Source: Selenomonadaceae bacterium
Lineage (GTDB): Bacteria; Bacillota; Negativicutes; Selenomonadales; Selenomonadaceae
Direction: 5' to 3'
Assembly (NCBI GenBank): GCA_017529085.1
Contig: JAFXOC010000043.1
Location: forward strand, 1 to 16,365
Length of the DNA: 16,365 bases
Shown: piece by piece, positions 1-7,683 of the stretch
Layout: each line of letters begins with the position of its first letter
How positions within the stretch are numbered: position 1 is the first letter of the stretch
Program-made: the position numbers and the translations under genes
Notes under the pieces: model-generated
What the model saw: the letters and a program-made list of their open reading frames with translations, nothing else
Database searches by the model: none
Told to the model about the DNA's origin: nothing

Positions 1-1536
1 ACGGCTGAAGCCGGGAAATTAACCGTAGGGCTTATGCCTAACGACGAAAACACCAATATTCCGTTTATAACGGTTTCCACTCCGTATTACAATAACGACA
101 AATTAGCCGGAGTCGCAAATATCGCCATTAGTACCCTCGCGCTTCGTCAAATACTTGAGGAACGCGGCATAAACGAAGCGATAAACGTCAACTTTATATT
201 AAACTCCGAAGGAAAAGTCGTGATATTTTCCGAAAACGGTGGATTGGCGAATTTAATCGATATGCAGAAAATGACATTACCCGAAAGGGATTTGTCGAAG
301 ATTGTAAAAAGCATGACGGCGGGAGAAACGGGCGTTGAGCCTGTTATGATTAACGGCGAATCATATTATCTGGCGTACTCTCCCATTCCGTCTTTCGGCT
401 GGAGCTTAGGGACATTGGCAAAAGCCGAGGAAATAATAGACACTGCGAAAGAGGCTCGCCTTGAAGCGGATTTACTGACAGATAAGTTTATCCATTCCAT
501 GTCCGCATCATTTAGGGAAAATCTCTCAGATATAGGTTGTATGTTGCCGATTATCCTAATTGTTCTATTGGCTTTCGGAGCGCTTACCGCCAAACGCTTT
601 GTCGCGCCGATTTTACAAATAACCGAAGGCGTGAGGGAAATTGCGAAGGGAAACCTCGATAAAAAACTGCGATTAAGAACCGGCGACGAATTTGAAGAAT
701 TGGCGAACTCCATAGACCTTATGACGGACGACTTAAAGGCGCATATGGACAACATTGAGAAAATCACGAAAGACAAACAGCGCATCGCGACGGAGCTTTC
801 GCTTGCGCAGGATATTCAAATCGGGATGCTCCCCGATATGATGTCCGTACCCGCAAATAACCGCGGTTACGACCTTTACGCCACAATGGAGGCGGCTAAA
901 ATCGTAGGCGGCGATTTTTACGATTTTTATCCTTTGGGAGACGACAAAGTTGCCGTAACTATTGCGGACGTATCGGGGAAAAGCGTGCCGGCGGCGCTCT
1001 TTATGGCAATCTCCAAAACGATACTTCAAAACTGCCTGTCAGAAGGACATTTCGCTAGCCTAAGTGATATGGCGGCGCACGTAAACAATATCTTGGAGCA
1101 TGACAACACAAAGATGATGTTCGTAACGGCTTTTATCGGAGTGTTGAACCTAAAGACGGGAAGTTTCTCCTTCGTCAACTGCGGACACAATCCGCCGCTT
1201 ATCTACAGAGCGAAGGAAAACAAATACGAATATCTTAAAGTCAAACGCAATACCGCTCTTGGGATAATGAGCGACATGGATTTCGTCGAGCAGGAAATAA
1301 CCCTGTTTAAAGGCGACGCTCTGTTTCTCTACACCGACGGCGTAACGGAGGCTTATAACAATTCGGAAGAAATGTACGGCGAAGAACGGTTGGAAACGGC
1401 GCTAAACGCCATCGCTTCGCCTACCGCGTCCTCAAAAGAAATTTTGACCCACGTTCGAAGCTCATTAAAAGCTTTCGTAAAAGACGCAGACCAATTCGAC
1501 GACATTACCATGTTGGGAATACGGTATTTGGGATAG
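1..1536 (+). CDS. Cache-HAMP-SpoIIE-type (PP2C) serine phosphatase, 5'-truncated by the window
   Basis: The frame is open from base 1, and the first ATG (34) has no convincing ribosome binding site and no membrane helix before its sensor part. The gene therefore very probably starts upstream of the window. Counting from the ATG at 34, residues about 10-150 resemble the membrane-distal end of an extracytoplasmic Cache sensor. A hydrophobic segment lies at about 169-186, a HAMP linker at about 187-240, and a SpoIIE/RsbU-like phosphatase at about 250-499. Phosphatase hallmarks are VGGDFYDF (291-298), IADVSGKS (310-317), FLYTDGVTEAY (431-441) and DDITMLG near the C-terminus; these supply the metal-binding aspartates. 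By family knowledge such proteins dephosphorylate an anti-sigma-factor antagonist or act in partner-switching signalling in response to an external ligand. No partner gene is visible. The family call is firm; ligand and target are unknown. Confidence 0.9.
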   Translation, partial: TAEAGKLTVGLMPNDENTNIPFITVSTPYYNNDKLAGVANIAISTLALRQILEERGINEAINVNFILNSEGKVVIFSENGGLANLIDMQKMTLPERDLSKIVKSMTAGETGVEPVMINGESYYLAYSPIPSFGWSLGTLAKAEEIIDTAKEARLEADLLTDKFIHSMSASFRENLSDIGCMLPIILIVLLAFGALTAKRFVAPILQITEGVREIAKGNLDKKLRLRTGDEFEELANSIDLMTDDLKAHMDNIEKITKDKQRIATELSLAQDIQIGMLPDMMSVPANNRGYDLYATMEAAKIVGGDFYDFYPLGDDKVAVTIADVSGKSVPAALFMAISKTILQNCLSEGHFASLSDMAAHVNNILEHDNTKMMFVTAFIGVLNLKTGSFSFVNCGHNPPLIYRAKENKYEYLKVKRNTALGIMSDMDFVEQEITLFKGDALFLYTDGVTEAYNNSEEMYGEERLETALNAIASPTASSKEILTHVRSSLKAFVKDADQFDDITMLGIRYLG

Positions 1537-1553
1537 CCTTCTCATTTTTCCTT

Positions 1554-1593
1554 CTTCTCTTTTTTAGAGAAAAAAGAAAAGACTTTAATGATG
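1554..1593 (-). repeat. Degenerate copy of the Y/R hairpin repeat
   Basis: Seventeen bases after the phosphatase stop, a pyrimidine arm (1554-1565) pairs with a purine arm (1570-1581) over 12 positions with one mismatch, around an AGAG loop. It is followed by ACTTTAATGATG (1582-1593), close to the ACTTTAATAATGG and ACTTTAATAAGGGG tails of the complete elements at 14341 and 16232. The outer mirror tract of the complete elements is missing. I infer a decayed or minimal family member in the same orientation as the other copies that follow stop codons. Confidence 0.55.
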
Positions 1594-1616
1594 TTTAGTG
1601 TTCATAGGGGCTTTAC

Positions 1617-2258
1617 ATGGAAATCATATTCAACAATGTTTCTCTTAATTTTTCGCACAAAATAATTTTTTCTTCATTAAATTTAAAGCTAACCTCGGGT
1701 AAAATAATACAGATAATCGGCGAAAACGGCAGCGGGAAGTCCACTTTTTTAAATCTCGCCGCTCATCTTATAAGACCGACCTCGGGGAAAATCATCGCCT
1801 TTTGCGACGAAAAAAAGTTACAAGGGGAAGATTATCGAAAAAAAATCGCAATGCTTACGCCGGATATGAAGGTTTACGAGAACCTTACGGCGGAGGAAAA
1901 CCTAAAATTTTTCGTCGGACTCAGAGGTAAAATCCTAAGTCGTGACGATACTTTAAATCTATGGGAACGGGTTGGATTAAAGGAGGATGATATAAAAGGA
2001 AAATATGCGGGCAAATTATCAACGGGCATGAGTCAACGCTTAAAGTTCGCCGTATTCTTGGCGATGGACGCGAAAGTTTGGCTTCTGGACGAACCAACGG
2101 CTAATCTAGACGAGGCGGGGCGGGAAACGGTTATACGAGAAGCGCAACAAGCCGCAAAAAAAGGCGCTCTCGTACTTTGGGCGACCAACGACGAGCGCGA
2201 AAGGAGGGCAGCAGATGAAGTCATTAACCTTTCAAGCGACACTATCCGTATTTCGTAA
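1617..2258 (+). CDS. ccmA: ABC transporter ATP-binding subunit, CcmA-like (cytochrome c maturation)
   Basis: This 213-residue single-domain ATPase has Walker A GENGSGKS (35-42), a signature LSTGMSQR (134-141) and Walker B VWLLDEPT (154-161). Size and sequence fit CcmA, the ATPase of the CcmAB(CD) exporter that releases holo-CcmE during c-type cytochrome maturation. The call leans on the overlapping downstream CcmB-like permease. Two ATPase positions look atypical. The usual H-loop histidine is Asn in ATNDER (189-194), and the Q-loop region reads MLTPDMK with no glutamine where CcmA usually has one. The start ATG follows a modest AGGGG-containing site. The 3' end overlaps ccmB by 44 bases. A generic small-ABC ATPase for another substrate is the alternative. 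Confidence 0.78.
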   Translation: MEIIFNNVSLNFSHKIIFSSLNLKLTSGKIIQIIGENGSGKSTFLNLAAHLIRPTSGKIIAFCDEKKLQGEDYRKKIAMLTPDMKVYENLTAEENLKFFVGLRGKILSRDDTLNLWERVGLKEDDIKGKYAGKLSTGMSQRLKFAVFLAMDAKVWLLDEPTANLDEAGRETVIREAQQAAKKGALVLWATNDERERRAADEVINLSSDTIRIS

Positions 2259-2895
2259 AGAGGTAATCGCCGCCTCAAGATTCAAGGGAACATGGCTCAC
2301 AATGCTTATGTTTTCCTTCACCACCCTTTCGCTTTCAAGCCTTGCGTTCAAGGGAACCGCAACGGATAGCGCGACACTTTCCGCGCTTTACTGGATAATC
2401 ATATTTTTTTCCGCAATGACAAGCGTGGACAGACTCTTTATTGAAGAAGAATTTTCTGGAACAATCCGAATGCTTAAAGCGTACGGCGGGGCTATCCCAA
2501 TACTTTTCGGCAAAATGCTCTACGGCTTCTTACTTCTGCTCGCTATATCCGTAATCGCAACATTTTTCTTTATAGTTCTGTTTGACGGAAATATACCTCA
2601 GGAAAGCTCTGTTTTCTTCTTCGTAAATCTCATTTTAGGAGTATGGGGATTATCCGCCGCGGGTACGTTTTTGGCGGCGTTATCCGCAAGCGCAAACGTA
2701 AAAAGCGGCTTGTTTCCCGTTTTAATGCTCCCCGTTATGTTGCCCGTACTTCTTCCCGTAACCGAGGCTACAACGGAGATTTTTGAAGGAGGAGCCTTCG
2801 ATGTTTCCGCCGTTTTTCCCGTATTTTTATATGATTTAATATTGACGGTTACTTCGTCTTTGCTTTTTGATTATGTGTGGTACGAGGATTTGTAA
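2215..2895 (+). CDS. ccmB: CcmB-like haem/cytochrome c maturation exporter permease
   Basis: This is a 226-residue integral membrane protein with about six hydrophobic segments (roughly 25-45, 55-70, 95-125, 135-160, 165-185 and 200-222). Its length and character match CcmB, the membrane subunit paired with CcmA. The conserved N-terminal part (FRKEVIAASR, residues 14-23) and the region IEEEFSGTIRMLKA (77-90) are typical of the family. The ATG lies inside ccmA and has its own strong site (AAGGAGGG, 2201-2208), so the two subunits are translationally coupled. No ccmC, ccmE, ccmF or ccmH homologue is in the window; the rest of the pathway must be elsewhere or be of another type. A likely client, the NrfHA system, is 4 kb away. 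A perfect hairpin terminator follows immediately. Confidence 0.8.
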   Translation: MKSLTFQATLSVFRKEVIAASRFKGTWLTMLMFSFTTLSLSSLAFKGTATDSATLSALYWIIIFFSAMTSVDRLFIEEEFSGTIRMLKAYGGAIPILFGKMLYGFLLLLAISVIATFFFIVLFDGNIPQESSVFFFVNLILGVWGLSAAGTFLAALSASANVKSGLFPVLMLPVMLPVLLPVTEATTEIFEGGAFDVSAVFPVFLYDLILTVTSSLLFDYVWYEDL

Positions 2896-2945
2896 AAAAC
2901 ACAGGCTGAAACCTTTGAATTGATAAGGTTTCAGCCTGTGTTTTT
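2895..2945. terminator. Bidirectional intrinsic terminator between convergent ccmB and ppk
   Basis: Arms 2895-2915 and 2925-2945 are perfectly complementary over 21 bp around a 9-nt loop. Because the outer five pairs are A on the left and T on the right, transcripts of either strand end the stem with a U5 run. It starts at the last base of the ccmB stop codon and sits between two converging operons. Confidence 0.88.
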
Positions 2946-2968
2946 AGTAAACGAAATAAAGTTTTGTG

Positions 2969-3003
2969 TTTTGCTTCCCCGCCCGAAGAGCGGGGAAGCA
3001 AAA
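2969..3003. repeat. Perfect 14-bp palindrome without a U-tract
   Basis: Arms 2969-2982 (TTTTGCTTCCCCGC) and 2990-3003 are perfectly complementary around loop CCGAAGA. On either strand the stem opens with TTTTG and closes with CAAAA, so it lacks the trailing U-run of a terminator. A second palindrome of the same style lies at 9033-9073. It may be a small palindromic repeat or an RNA 3'-end stabiliser beyond the end of ppk; its function is not determined. Confidence 0.6.
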
Positions 3004-3057
3004 TCAAGCACAACTATTTTTGAGGTTTACTATAACAATATATCAACAAAACTCCGA

Positions 3058-5100
3058 TTACTTCCGCTTATCCCGCATCAAAGCATCCTGCGCGGAAAAA
3101 TCAGCTTTGGAATCGGGTTTTTCATAAGTTCCTTTTGAAGTCAAAAATCTTGCCTTCTTATCGTCCTTAAGTTGAAAATCAAGGATTTTTATAAGTTCCT
3201 CGCGAAGTTTCTTGTCCTTGACCGGAGCGGCGATTTCTACACGCTTTTCCGTGTTCCTTGTCATAAAATCCGCAGAGGAAATATATACTTTTTCGCTTTT
3301 TCCTTTGCCGAAGACAAAAATTCTGGCGTGTTCCAAAAACCGCCCCACAATGCTCCTCACCGAAATATTTTCGGTTTTTTCCGGCACATTGGGCAAAAGA
3401 CAGCATATACCCCTTATTATCATCTTAATCCGAACGCCCGCTCTTCCCGCTTCCGCAAGTTTGTCTATAATATCCCTATCGGTCAGAGAGTTCATCTTTA
3501 AGATAATGCTGCCGTCTTTTCCTTTGGCTTTTTCTTCTTCGATAAGCTCTAAAATGCGATTTTTTAGTCCATACGGCGCAACCAAAAGTTCGTGATAATC
3601 GCCTTTAAGGTTGGAAATGCCCATGTTTATGAAAAACGCCGCCGCATCCCTGCCTATATTTTCATCGGCGGTTATCAGCGCGACATCCGTATATAACGCA
3701 GCTGTCTTTTGGTTGAAATTTCCCGTGCCGATGTAGGTTATATAGGAAAGTTTACCCTCGCCCCGTTTTGTGATAAAACAGATTTTGGCGTGAACTTTAT
3801 AGTGTTCAAAACCGTACAAAATATGGCAACCCGCTTCTTTTAAAGCGTTTGCCCAACCCATGTTGTTTTCTTCGTCAAAACGCGCCCTAAGCTCCAACAA
3901 TACGGTCACGTCTTTTCCCATCTCGGAAGCTAAAATCAAATAGCTCATAAGTTTGGCGTGACTGCTACCTATGCGGTACACGGTAATTTTAATGGAAAGC
4001 ACGTTTTTATCGTACACCGCTTCTTTTAATAACGATAAGAAAATTCCAAAATCATCGTATGGGTATGAAAGCAAAATATCGCGCTTTTCCACTTCGTTCA
4101 TAAGGGACACATTGCCCCCGAAACGTTCGGACAGCGTCAAAGGTTTCCACGGAGCGTAACAAAGCCGCGCCTTTTCTTCCTCGGTAAATTCGTTTTGAAG
4201 CTGATATAAGAATTTAAGGTCAAGAGGCGCGCCTATTACGAACATCTCGGACTTTGAGAGAGAAATTCGCTTTCTTAGGTACGGAGCCAGCAAAGAATCT
4301 CCCATGCAGGAAATTTCAAGACGCACGGGCGATAAACTCCGCCTTTTTTTTAAGGCTCTGCGCATTTGCTCAAGATAATCCTCAAGCTCAATCTCCTCGT
4401 CGTCGGGGTGGATATCGGCGTTTCTCGTTATGGCGAATACTGCGCTGTCTATTATGGGGTATGTGGGAAAGATAAGTTCTATAAAATAAGACAATAAATC
4501 CTCAAGCAACACAAACGAAAATCTGCCGCTCGGAAGTTTTACCGTACGCGATAATCCCGTAGGCACGGGCACAATGCCTAAAGTCACCTTACGCTTATAC
4601 TTTAACAACGCGCCGACATAGAGTCCTATGCTGACGAGTTGCGGAAAGGGATGATGCGCGTCTATTATTTGCGGCGACAATGCGGGGAGGATTTCTTCCG
4701 TCATATATTCCTTAACATACGACAATTCTTTCGGCAGAAGGCTGTCCATTCTTTTATGGACAAACCCTTCCGCCGCAAATTTTTCCCGCAATTCGTCATA
4801 TACTTTAGCCCGAAGCTTATACATGGCGCGGCAGGTGGAATAAATCGTATCAAGCTGCTCTTTCGGCGTCATCAGGCTTTTATTTTCCCGCATCTCGGGA
4901 TTCAGTCTGTTTAAATCCGTAAGACTTCCCACACGCACCATAAAAAATTCGTCGAGATTGCTGGTGAAAATCTCCACAAATTTCAACCGTTCAAAAAGAG
5001 GCGTACTCTCGTCCATAGCTTCTTCAAGCACGCGAATGTTAAATTTTAGCCAAGAGAGTTCGCGGTTTTGCGTAAAACTTGTATCAACAGCCCTTGCCAT
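3058..5100 (-). CDS. ppk: Polyphosphate kinase 1
   Basis: This 680-residue protein is full length for PPK1, which reversibly polymerises the gamma-phosphate of ATP into polyphosphate at the inner membrane. The N-terminal domain begins with the family-typical NRELSWLKFN (12-21) and NLDEFFMVRVG (48-58). The catalytic part has two phospholipase-D-like halves. In the first, YKVHAKI puts the candidate phospho-acceptor histidine at 437 (position of E. coli His435). In the second, FLEHARIFVFG places His591, equivalent to E. coli His592. IGTGNFNQKTA is also conserved. The ATG is preceded by GGGAGGAGAG at good spacing. It lies 15 bases downstream of ppx, so the two form an operon that couples synthesis and breakdown of polyphosphate. 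Confidence 0.97.
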   Translation of the reverse strand: MARAVDTSFTQNRELSWLKFNIRVLEEAMDESTPLFERLKFVEIFTSNLDEFFMVRVGSLTDLNRLNPEMRENKSLMTPKEQLDTIYSTCRAMYKLRAKVYDELREKFAAEGFVHKRMDSLLPKELSYVKEYMTEEILPALSPQIIDAHHPFPQLVSIGLYVGALLKYKRKVTLGIVPVPTGLSRTVKLPSGRFSFVLLEDLLSYFIELIFPTYPIIDSAVFAITRNADIHPDDEEIELEDYLEQMRRALKKRRSLSPVRLEISCMGDSLLAPYLRKRISLSKSEMFVIGAPLDLKFLYQLQNEFTEEEKARLCYAPWKPLTLSERFGGNVSLMNEVEKRDILLSYPYDDFGIFLSLLKEAVYDKNVLSIKITVYRIGSSHAKLMSYLILASEMGKDVTVLLELRARFDEENNMGWANALKEAGCHILYGFEHYKVHAKICFITKRGEGKLSYITYIGTGNFNQKTAALYTDVALITADENIGRDAAAFFINMGISNLKGDYHELLVAPYGLKNRILELIEEEKAKGKDGSIILKMNSLTDRDIIDKLAEAGRAGVRIKMIIRGICCLLPNVPEKTENISVRSIVGRFLEHARIFVFGKGKSEKVYISSADFMTRNTEKRVEIAAPVKDKKLREELIKILDFQLKDDKKARFLTSKGTYEKPDSKADFSAQDALMRDKRK

Positions 5101-5115
5101 ACCGCTCTCCTCCCA

Positions 5116-6033
5116 TCATTCGGCTTTAGGCAACACGTGCTCCCTTAGATAGCCGTCCCGTACCCCCGCATTCGTCACCTCTATAATGTCGCTCTTAAAG
5201 TATTTGGCGATTGTGTAGAGGACTATCATTCCGGGCAAAAGCGTCCGCACACGGTCGGGCACGACTCTTAGCAAAATATCCAAAGTTTCCACCGGCACCA
5301 ATTTGCTCTCGTCGTTCTCCAAAAGTTTTATCATCTTTTTAAGGTTTGGCGATTTTATCTTTGAATTTCCGATGTCAAGCTGAAATAAATCGATATTTAG
5401 TTTATTCGCCGCTCTGGCAGTACCGCCCACGCCGCAGATAATAGGGTAAATGCCGCCCTCAAATTCGGGATGTTTCCCGATTTCGGCAAGCACCGCTTGT
5501 TTTATCGCTTTGCGTTCCGCTTTTGTGGGCAGAATATTTGATACGAAGTTGTTGTAAGTGTTTAAAGACCCCATAGGGATGCTGACGGCGTGAAGCATTT
5601 TCCCGTCTTTATAAGGCACAAGCTCGGTGGAGCCGCCGCCTATATCCACTAAAAGCCCGTCCGTAATGTTTACGGCGGTAGATGCGCCGATAAAGTCAAG
5701 ACGCGCCTCTTCTTCGCCTGAGATAACGTCAAGCTTCAAACCCGAACGATTTTCCACTTCTTCCACGGCTTCTTTGCTGTTGGTGGCGTTGCGAAGCGCA
5801 GCCGTAGCGAAGGCGTAAACGTGCTCAATGCTTAAATCTTCCAACAACTCGCGAAATTCCGCCAATACCGCTGCGACTCTATGAATCCCAGCACGCATCA
5901 TGGCGCCGTTTTTCACATACGAGGCAAGTCCCACGGATTCCTTACGACTGAGCACGAATGAAAGCCGCCCAAATTCGTATTTGTAAATGTTGAGCCGAAC
6001 CGTATTTGACCCCACGTCGATTATAGCGTACAT
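5116..6033 (-). CDS. ppx: Exopolyphosphatase / pppGpp phosphatase family (Ppx/GppA)
   Basis: This 305-residue member of the ASKHA-fold Ppx/GppA family has the first phosphate loop DVGSNTVRL (6-14), FATAALRNATN (75-85), the catalytic-Glu region ISGEEEARLDF (104-114), the second phosphate loop DIGGGSTEL (130-138) and VGGTARAAN (202-210). It is a short form, lacking the C-terminal HD-type extension of E. coli Ppx. The ATG at 6033 lies 10 bases after an AAAGGGG site; a GTG at 6039 is possible but less well spaced, and the family usually begins right before the DVGSNT loop. It is first in the ppx-ppk operon. By sequence alone, polyphosphate and pppGpp hydrolysis cannot be separated, but the ppk neighbour favours polyphosphate. 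Confidence 0.92.
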   Translation of the reverse strand: MYAIIDVGSNTVRLNIYKYEFGRLSFVLSRKESVGLASYVKNGAMMRAGIHRVAAVLAEFRELLEDLSIEHVYAFATAALRNATNSKEAVEEVENRSGLKLDVISGEEEARLDFIGASTAVNITDGLLVDIGGGSTELVPYKDGKMLHAVSIPMGSLNTYNNFVSNILPTKAERKAIKQAVLAEIGKHPEFEGGIYPIICGVGGTARAANKLNIDLFQLDIGNSKIKSPNLKKMIKLLENDESKLVPVETLDILLRVVPDRVRTLLPGMIVLYTIAKYFKSDIIEVTNAGVRDGYLREHVLPKAE

Positions 6034-6208
6034 AAACACCGCACCCCTTTAGAGTAGATTTGCATGAAACTAATCGCGATTTAAAACCTCATAAACATCT
6101 AAAATTTTAAACTGCGACTTAGTATTAAAACCCTATCCTACGCAACGATTAATTCATTCAGACTGTAGACAAATCAATAAATATCGTGCTCTTCATGGTT
6201 CTCCTTCC

Positions 6209-6312
6209 ACCGCTTCGCGGTCCCACTCCCTCTAGGAGGGAGGCACTCAAATTACTGCTTTTGAGCCCAAATTTTAAATTGCTTCTAACAAAGCCCCCCT
6301 CTTAGAGAGGGG
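6209..6312. repeat. Intergenic cluster of G/C-rich palindromes
   Basis: The region 6034-6521 between the divergent ppx and crp genes has no supportable gene. Its middle holds three short palindromes: ACCGC-TTC-GCGGT (6209-6221), CTCCCTC-TAG-GAGGGAG (6226-6242) and CCCCTCT-TAG-AGAGGGG (6296-6312), the last followed by TAGGGGGG. The second and third share a 7-bp stem, 3-nt TAG loop design and a C-rich/G-rich composition unlike the flanking A/T-rich DNA. This looks like an interspersed palindromic (REP-like) unit rather than a terminator, as no U-run follows. There is one copy in the window, so the repeat status is inferred. Confidence 0.5.
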
Positions 6313-6398
6313 TAGGGGGGAGAGTATGAGAAATGAATAACAATAATAAGTCTACACGCTGAACTCATTATCTGTATTTTAGCGTAATTAAGTGCATT

Positions 6399-6428
6399 TT
6401 GTCAATTTCGAAAATTTCTTGGTATAAT
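6399..6428 (+). promoter_or_regulatory. Sigma-70-type promoter upstream of crp-nrfHA
   Basis: TTGTCA (6399-6404, five of six consensus bases) and a perfect TATAAT (6423-6428) are separated by 18 bases. It points at the crp-nrfH-nrfA operon and would give a leader of about 85 bases. Confidence 0.7.
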
Positions 6429-6450
6429 TTTTTTTAAAATTTTTCGTAAA

Positions 6451-6464
6451 GTTGCCGCTGCAAC
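6451..6464. promoter_or_regulatory. Candidate Crp/Fnr-type operator
   Basis: GTTGC-CGCT-GCAAC is a perfect 5-4-5 inverted repeat, the geometry of Fnr/Crp-family sites (for example TTGAT-N4-ATCAA). It lies between the strong promoter and the gene for a Crp/Fnr-family regulator, where binding could give autoregulation. It is a single short site, so this is inference from spacing and location only. Confidence 0.35.
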
Positions 6465-6483
6465 ATCATATAAAAATTTGCCA

Positions 6484-6492
6484 TGTTATAAT
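6484..6492 (+). promoter_or_regulatory. Possible extended -10 promoter close to crp
   Basis: TGTTATAAT is a perfect extended -10 element (TGn plus TATAAT) 30 bases before the crp start. No good -35 box lies 17 bases upstream, and the candidate operator at 6451-6464 sits there instead. This could be an activator-dependent second start. Confidence 0.35.
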
Positions 6493-6521
6493 TTTCAAAA
6501 CGAGTCGAAGGGAGGGGGTTT

Positions 6522-7178
6522 ATGAGTTTTTCGGAGCTTGCCCTCTTTCGCGGGCTACAAGAAAACGAAGTGGACGTGTTTGTAAAAAATACGTCAAGCG
6601 TTGTTAAACGTTATAACAAAGGGGATTTCGCGTTAAAGCCTTACGAAGCCAATCCTAATATAGGGGTGCTTGTGGAGGGTACGGCGGAAGTTGTGACGGA
6701 GGACAGATACGGTCACGAATTTATCGGTCATTCGCTTGAGCGCGGCGCGCTTTTAGGCAGCGCGTCCGCAATCTTGTCGCCGGAATACAGTCCGTCTGCC
6801 GTAAAAGCTTTAAGCGCCATGTCGGTTTTGTGGATTCCGTATCGGGCGTTAATAACGGCGGGACCTAAACTTGGCAGAATTCACGGGATTGTGATGAAAA
6901 ATCTCTTAGAGGCGTTTTGTACGGATAAAGTGCTTCTGATGGAAAAACTTAACATTCTCTCCCAAAAATCCATTCGCGAAAGGTTGATACTGTACCTTTT
7001 GCAAAAGGAAAGGCGGCAGAGAAAAGAAAAAGTGACGGTGCCTGGACGTATTCAGCTTGCAAAAGAGTTAGAATGTAACAGAAGCGCGCTTACGCGAGAG
7101 ATTACGCTGATGAAGAACGAGGGTATTTTAAGCGAAGGTACGGATTGGATGTGTTTGCAAAAAGATAAACTGGAATAA
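6522..7178 (+). CDS. Crp/Fnr-family transcriptional regulator
   Basis: This 218-residue protein has an N-terminal cyclic-nucleotide-binding-like beta barrel (about 5-110), a long dimerisation helix (about 115-145) and a C-terminal winged helix. The recognition-helix region is RIQLAKELECNRSALTREI (176-194). Its only cysteines are 133, 185 and 211, so the N-terminal cysteine cluster of Fe-S Fnr proteins is absent. The cAMP-binding signature is not evident either, so the effector could be haem/NO, another small molecule or nothing. The ATG follows a very strong GGGAGGGGG site. It is 19 bases upstream of nrfH and clearly co-transcribed with nrfHA, which makes it the likely local regulator of nitrite respiration, perhaps autoregulated through 6451-6464. 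The family is certain; the effector is unknown. Confidence 0.93.
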   Translation: MSFSELALFRGLQENEVDVFVKNTSSVVKRYNKGDFALKPYEANPNIGVLVEGTAEVVTEDRYGHEFIGHSLERGALLGSASAILSPEYSPSAVKALSAMSVLWIPYRALITAGPKLGRIHGIVMKNLLEAFCTDKVLLMEKLNILSQKSIRERLILYLLQKERRQRKEKVTVPGRIQLAKELECNRSALTREITLMKNEGILSEGTDWMCLQKDKLE

Positions 7179-7197
7179 AGGAAAGGGGGAAGGAAAA

Positions 7198-7683
7198 TTG
7201 GACATTAAGGAGTTGTTTAAGAAGAACACGCTGATGCTCATCTCTTGCGGGTTTGCGGCGGGGCTTCTTGTGTTTGGCGCGGGGTCGGCGTTTATGAGCG
7301 TATCCGGGTCGGCGGAATTTTGCGGAAATTGCCACTCGATGAAGCATGAGACGGAAACTTTTATGATGTCAAGCCACAGTAATCAGCAGTGTACGGAGTG
7401 TCATCTGCCCCATTCTAACCCTGTGGAATATATGATGGAAAAGGGCAGAACGGGGATAGTCGATATGTACCATGAAGTAAAAAGAGATTATCCCGCAAGA
7501 ATAAAGTTGTCGGCAAGCTCAAGGCAAATGGTGAACGATAATTGCCTCAGGTGCCATGAAAACGTAATGAAAGATGTGAACTTGTCAAGAGCGCCTATGG
7601 ATACGGGCGGGGATTGCTTAAAATGTCACAGCCGGATTGTTCACGGTTCTAATCATATAGAAGGAGGGATTAGAATTGAGTAA
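7198..7683 (+). CDS. nrfH: NrfH, tetrahaem membrane quinol-oxidising subunit of nitrite reductase
   Basis: NapC/NirT-family protein of 161 residues that oxidises menaquinol at the membrane and passes electrons to NrfA. One N-terminal hydrophobic anchor (about 11-35) is followed by four haem-binding CxxCH motifs: C42-H46, C65-H69, C116-H120 and C140-H144. The first is in the NrfH-typical form CGNCHSM, with Met48 placed to ligate haem 1 as in the Desulfovibrio protein. The start is TTG at 7198, preceded by GGAAGGA at normal spacing; there is no in-frame ATG before the anchor. The stop overlaps the nrfA start by eight bases, indicating translational coupling in a fixed ratio. Confidence 0.95.
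   Translation: MDIKELFKKNTLMLISCGFAAGLLVFGAGSAFMSVSGSAEFCGNCHSMKHETETFMMSSHSNQQCTECHLPHSNPVEYMMEKGRTGIVDMYHEVKRDYPARIKLSASSRQMVNDNCLRCHENVMKDVNLSRAPMDTGGDCLKCHSRIVHGSNHIEGGIRIE

Noticed and set aside
2920..3138. 72-residue open frame between ccmB and ppk
   Set aside because: It starts inside the terminator stem, crosses the palindrome at 2969 and overlaps the 3' end of ppk on the other strand. It has no ribosome binding site and no protein-like character.
4254..4914. Open frames antisense to ppk
   Set aside because: They lie fully inside the conserved PPK1 coding sequence on the opposite strand and have no ribosome sites.
6034..6039. GTG start adding two residues to Ppx
   Set aside because: It is only about four bases from the AAAGGGG site. 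The ATG at 6033 is better spaced and matches the usual N-terminus right before the DVGSNT loop.
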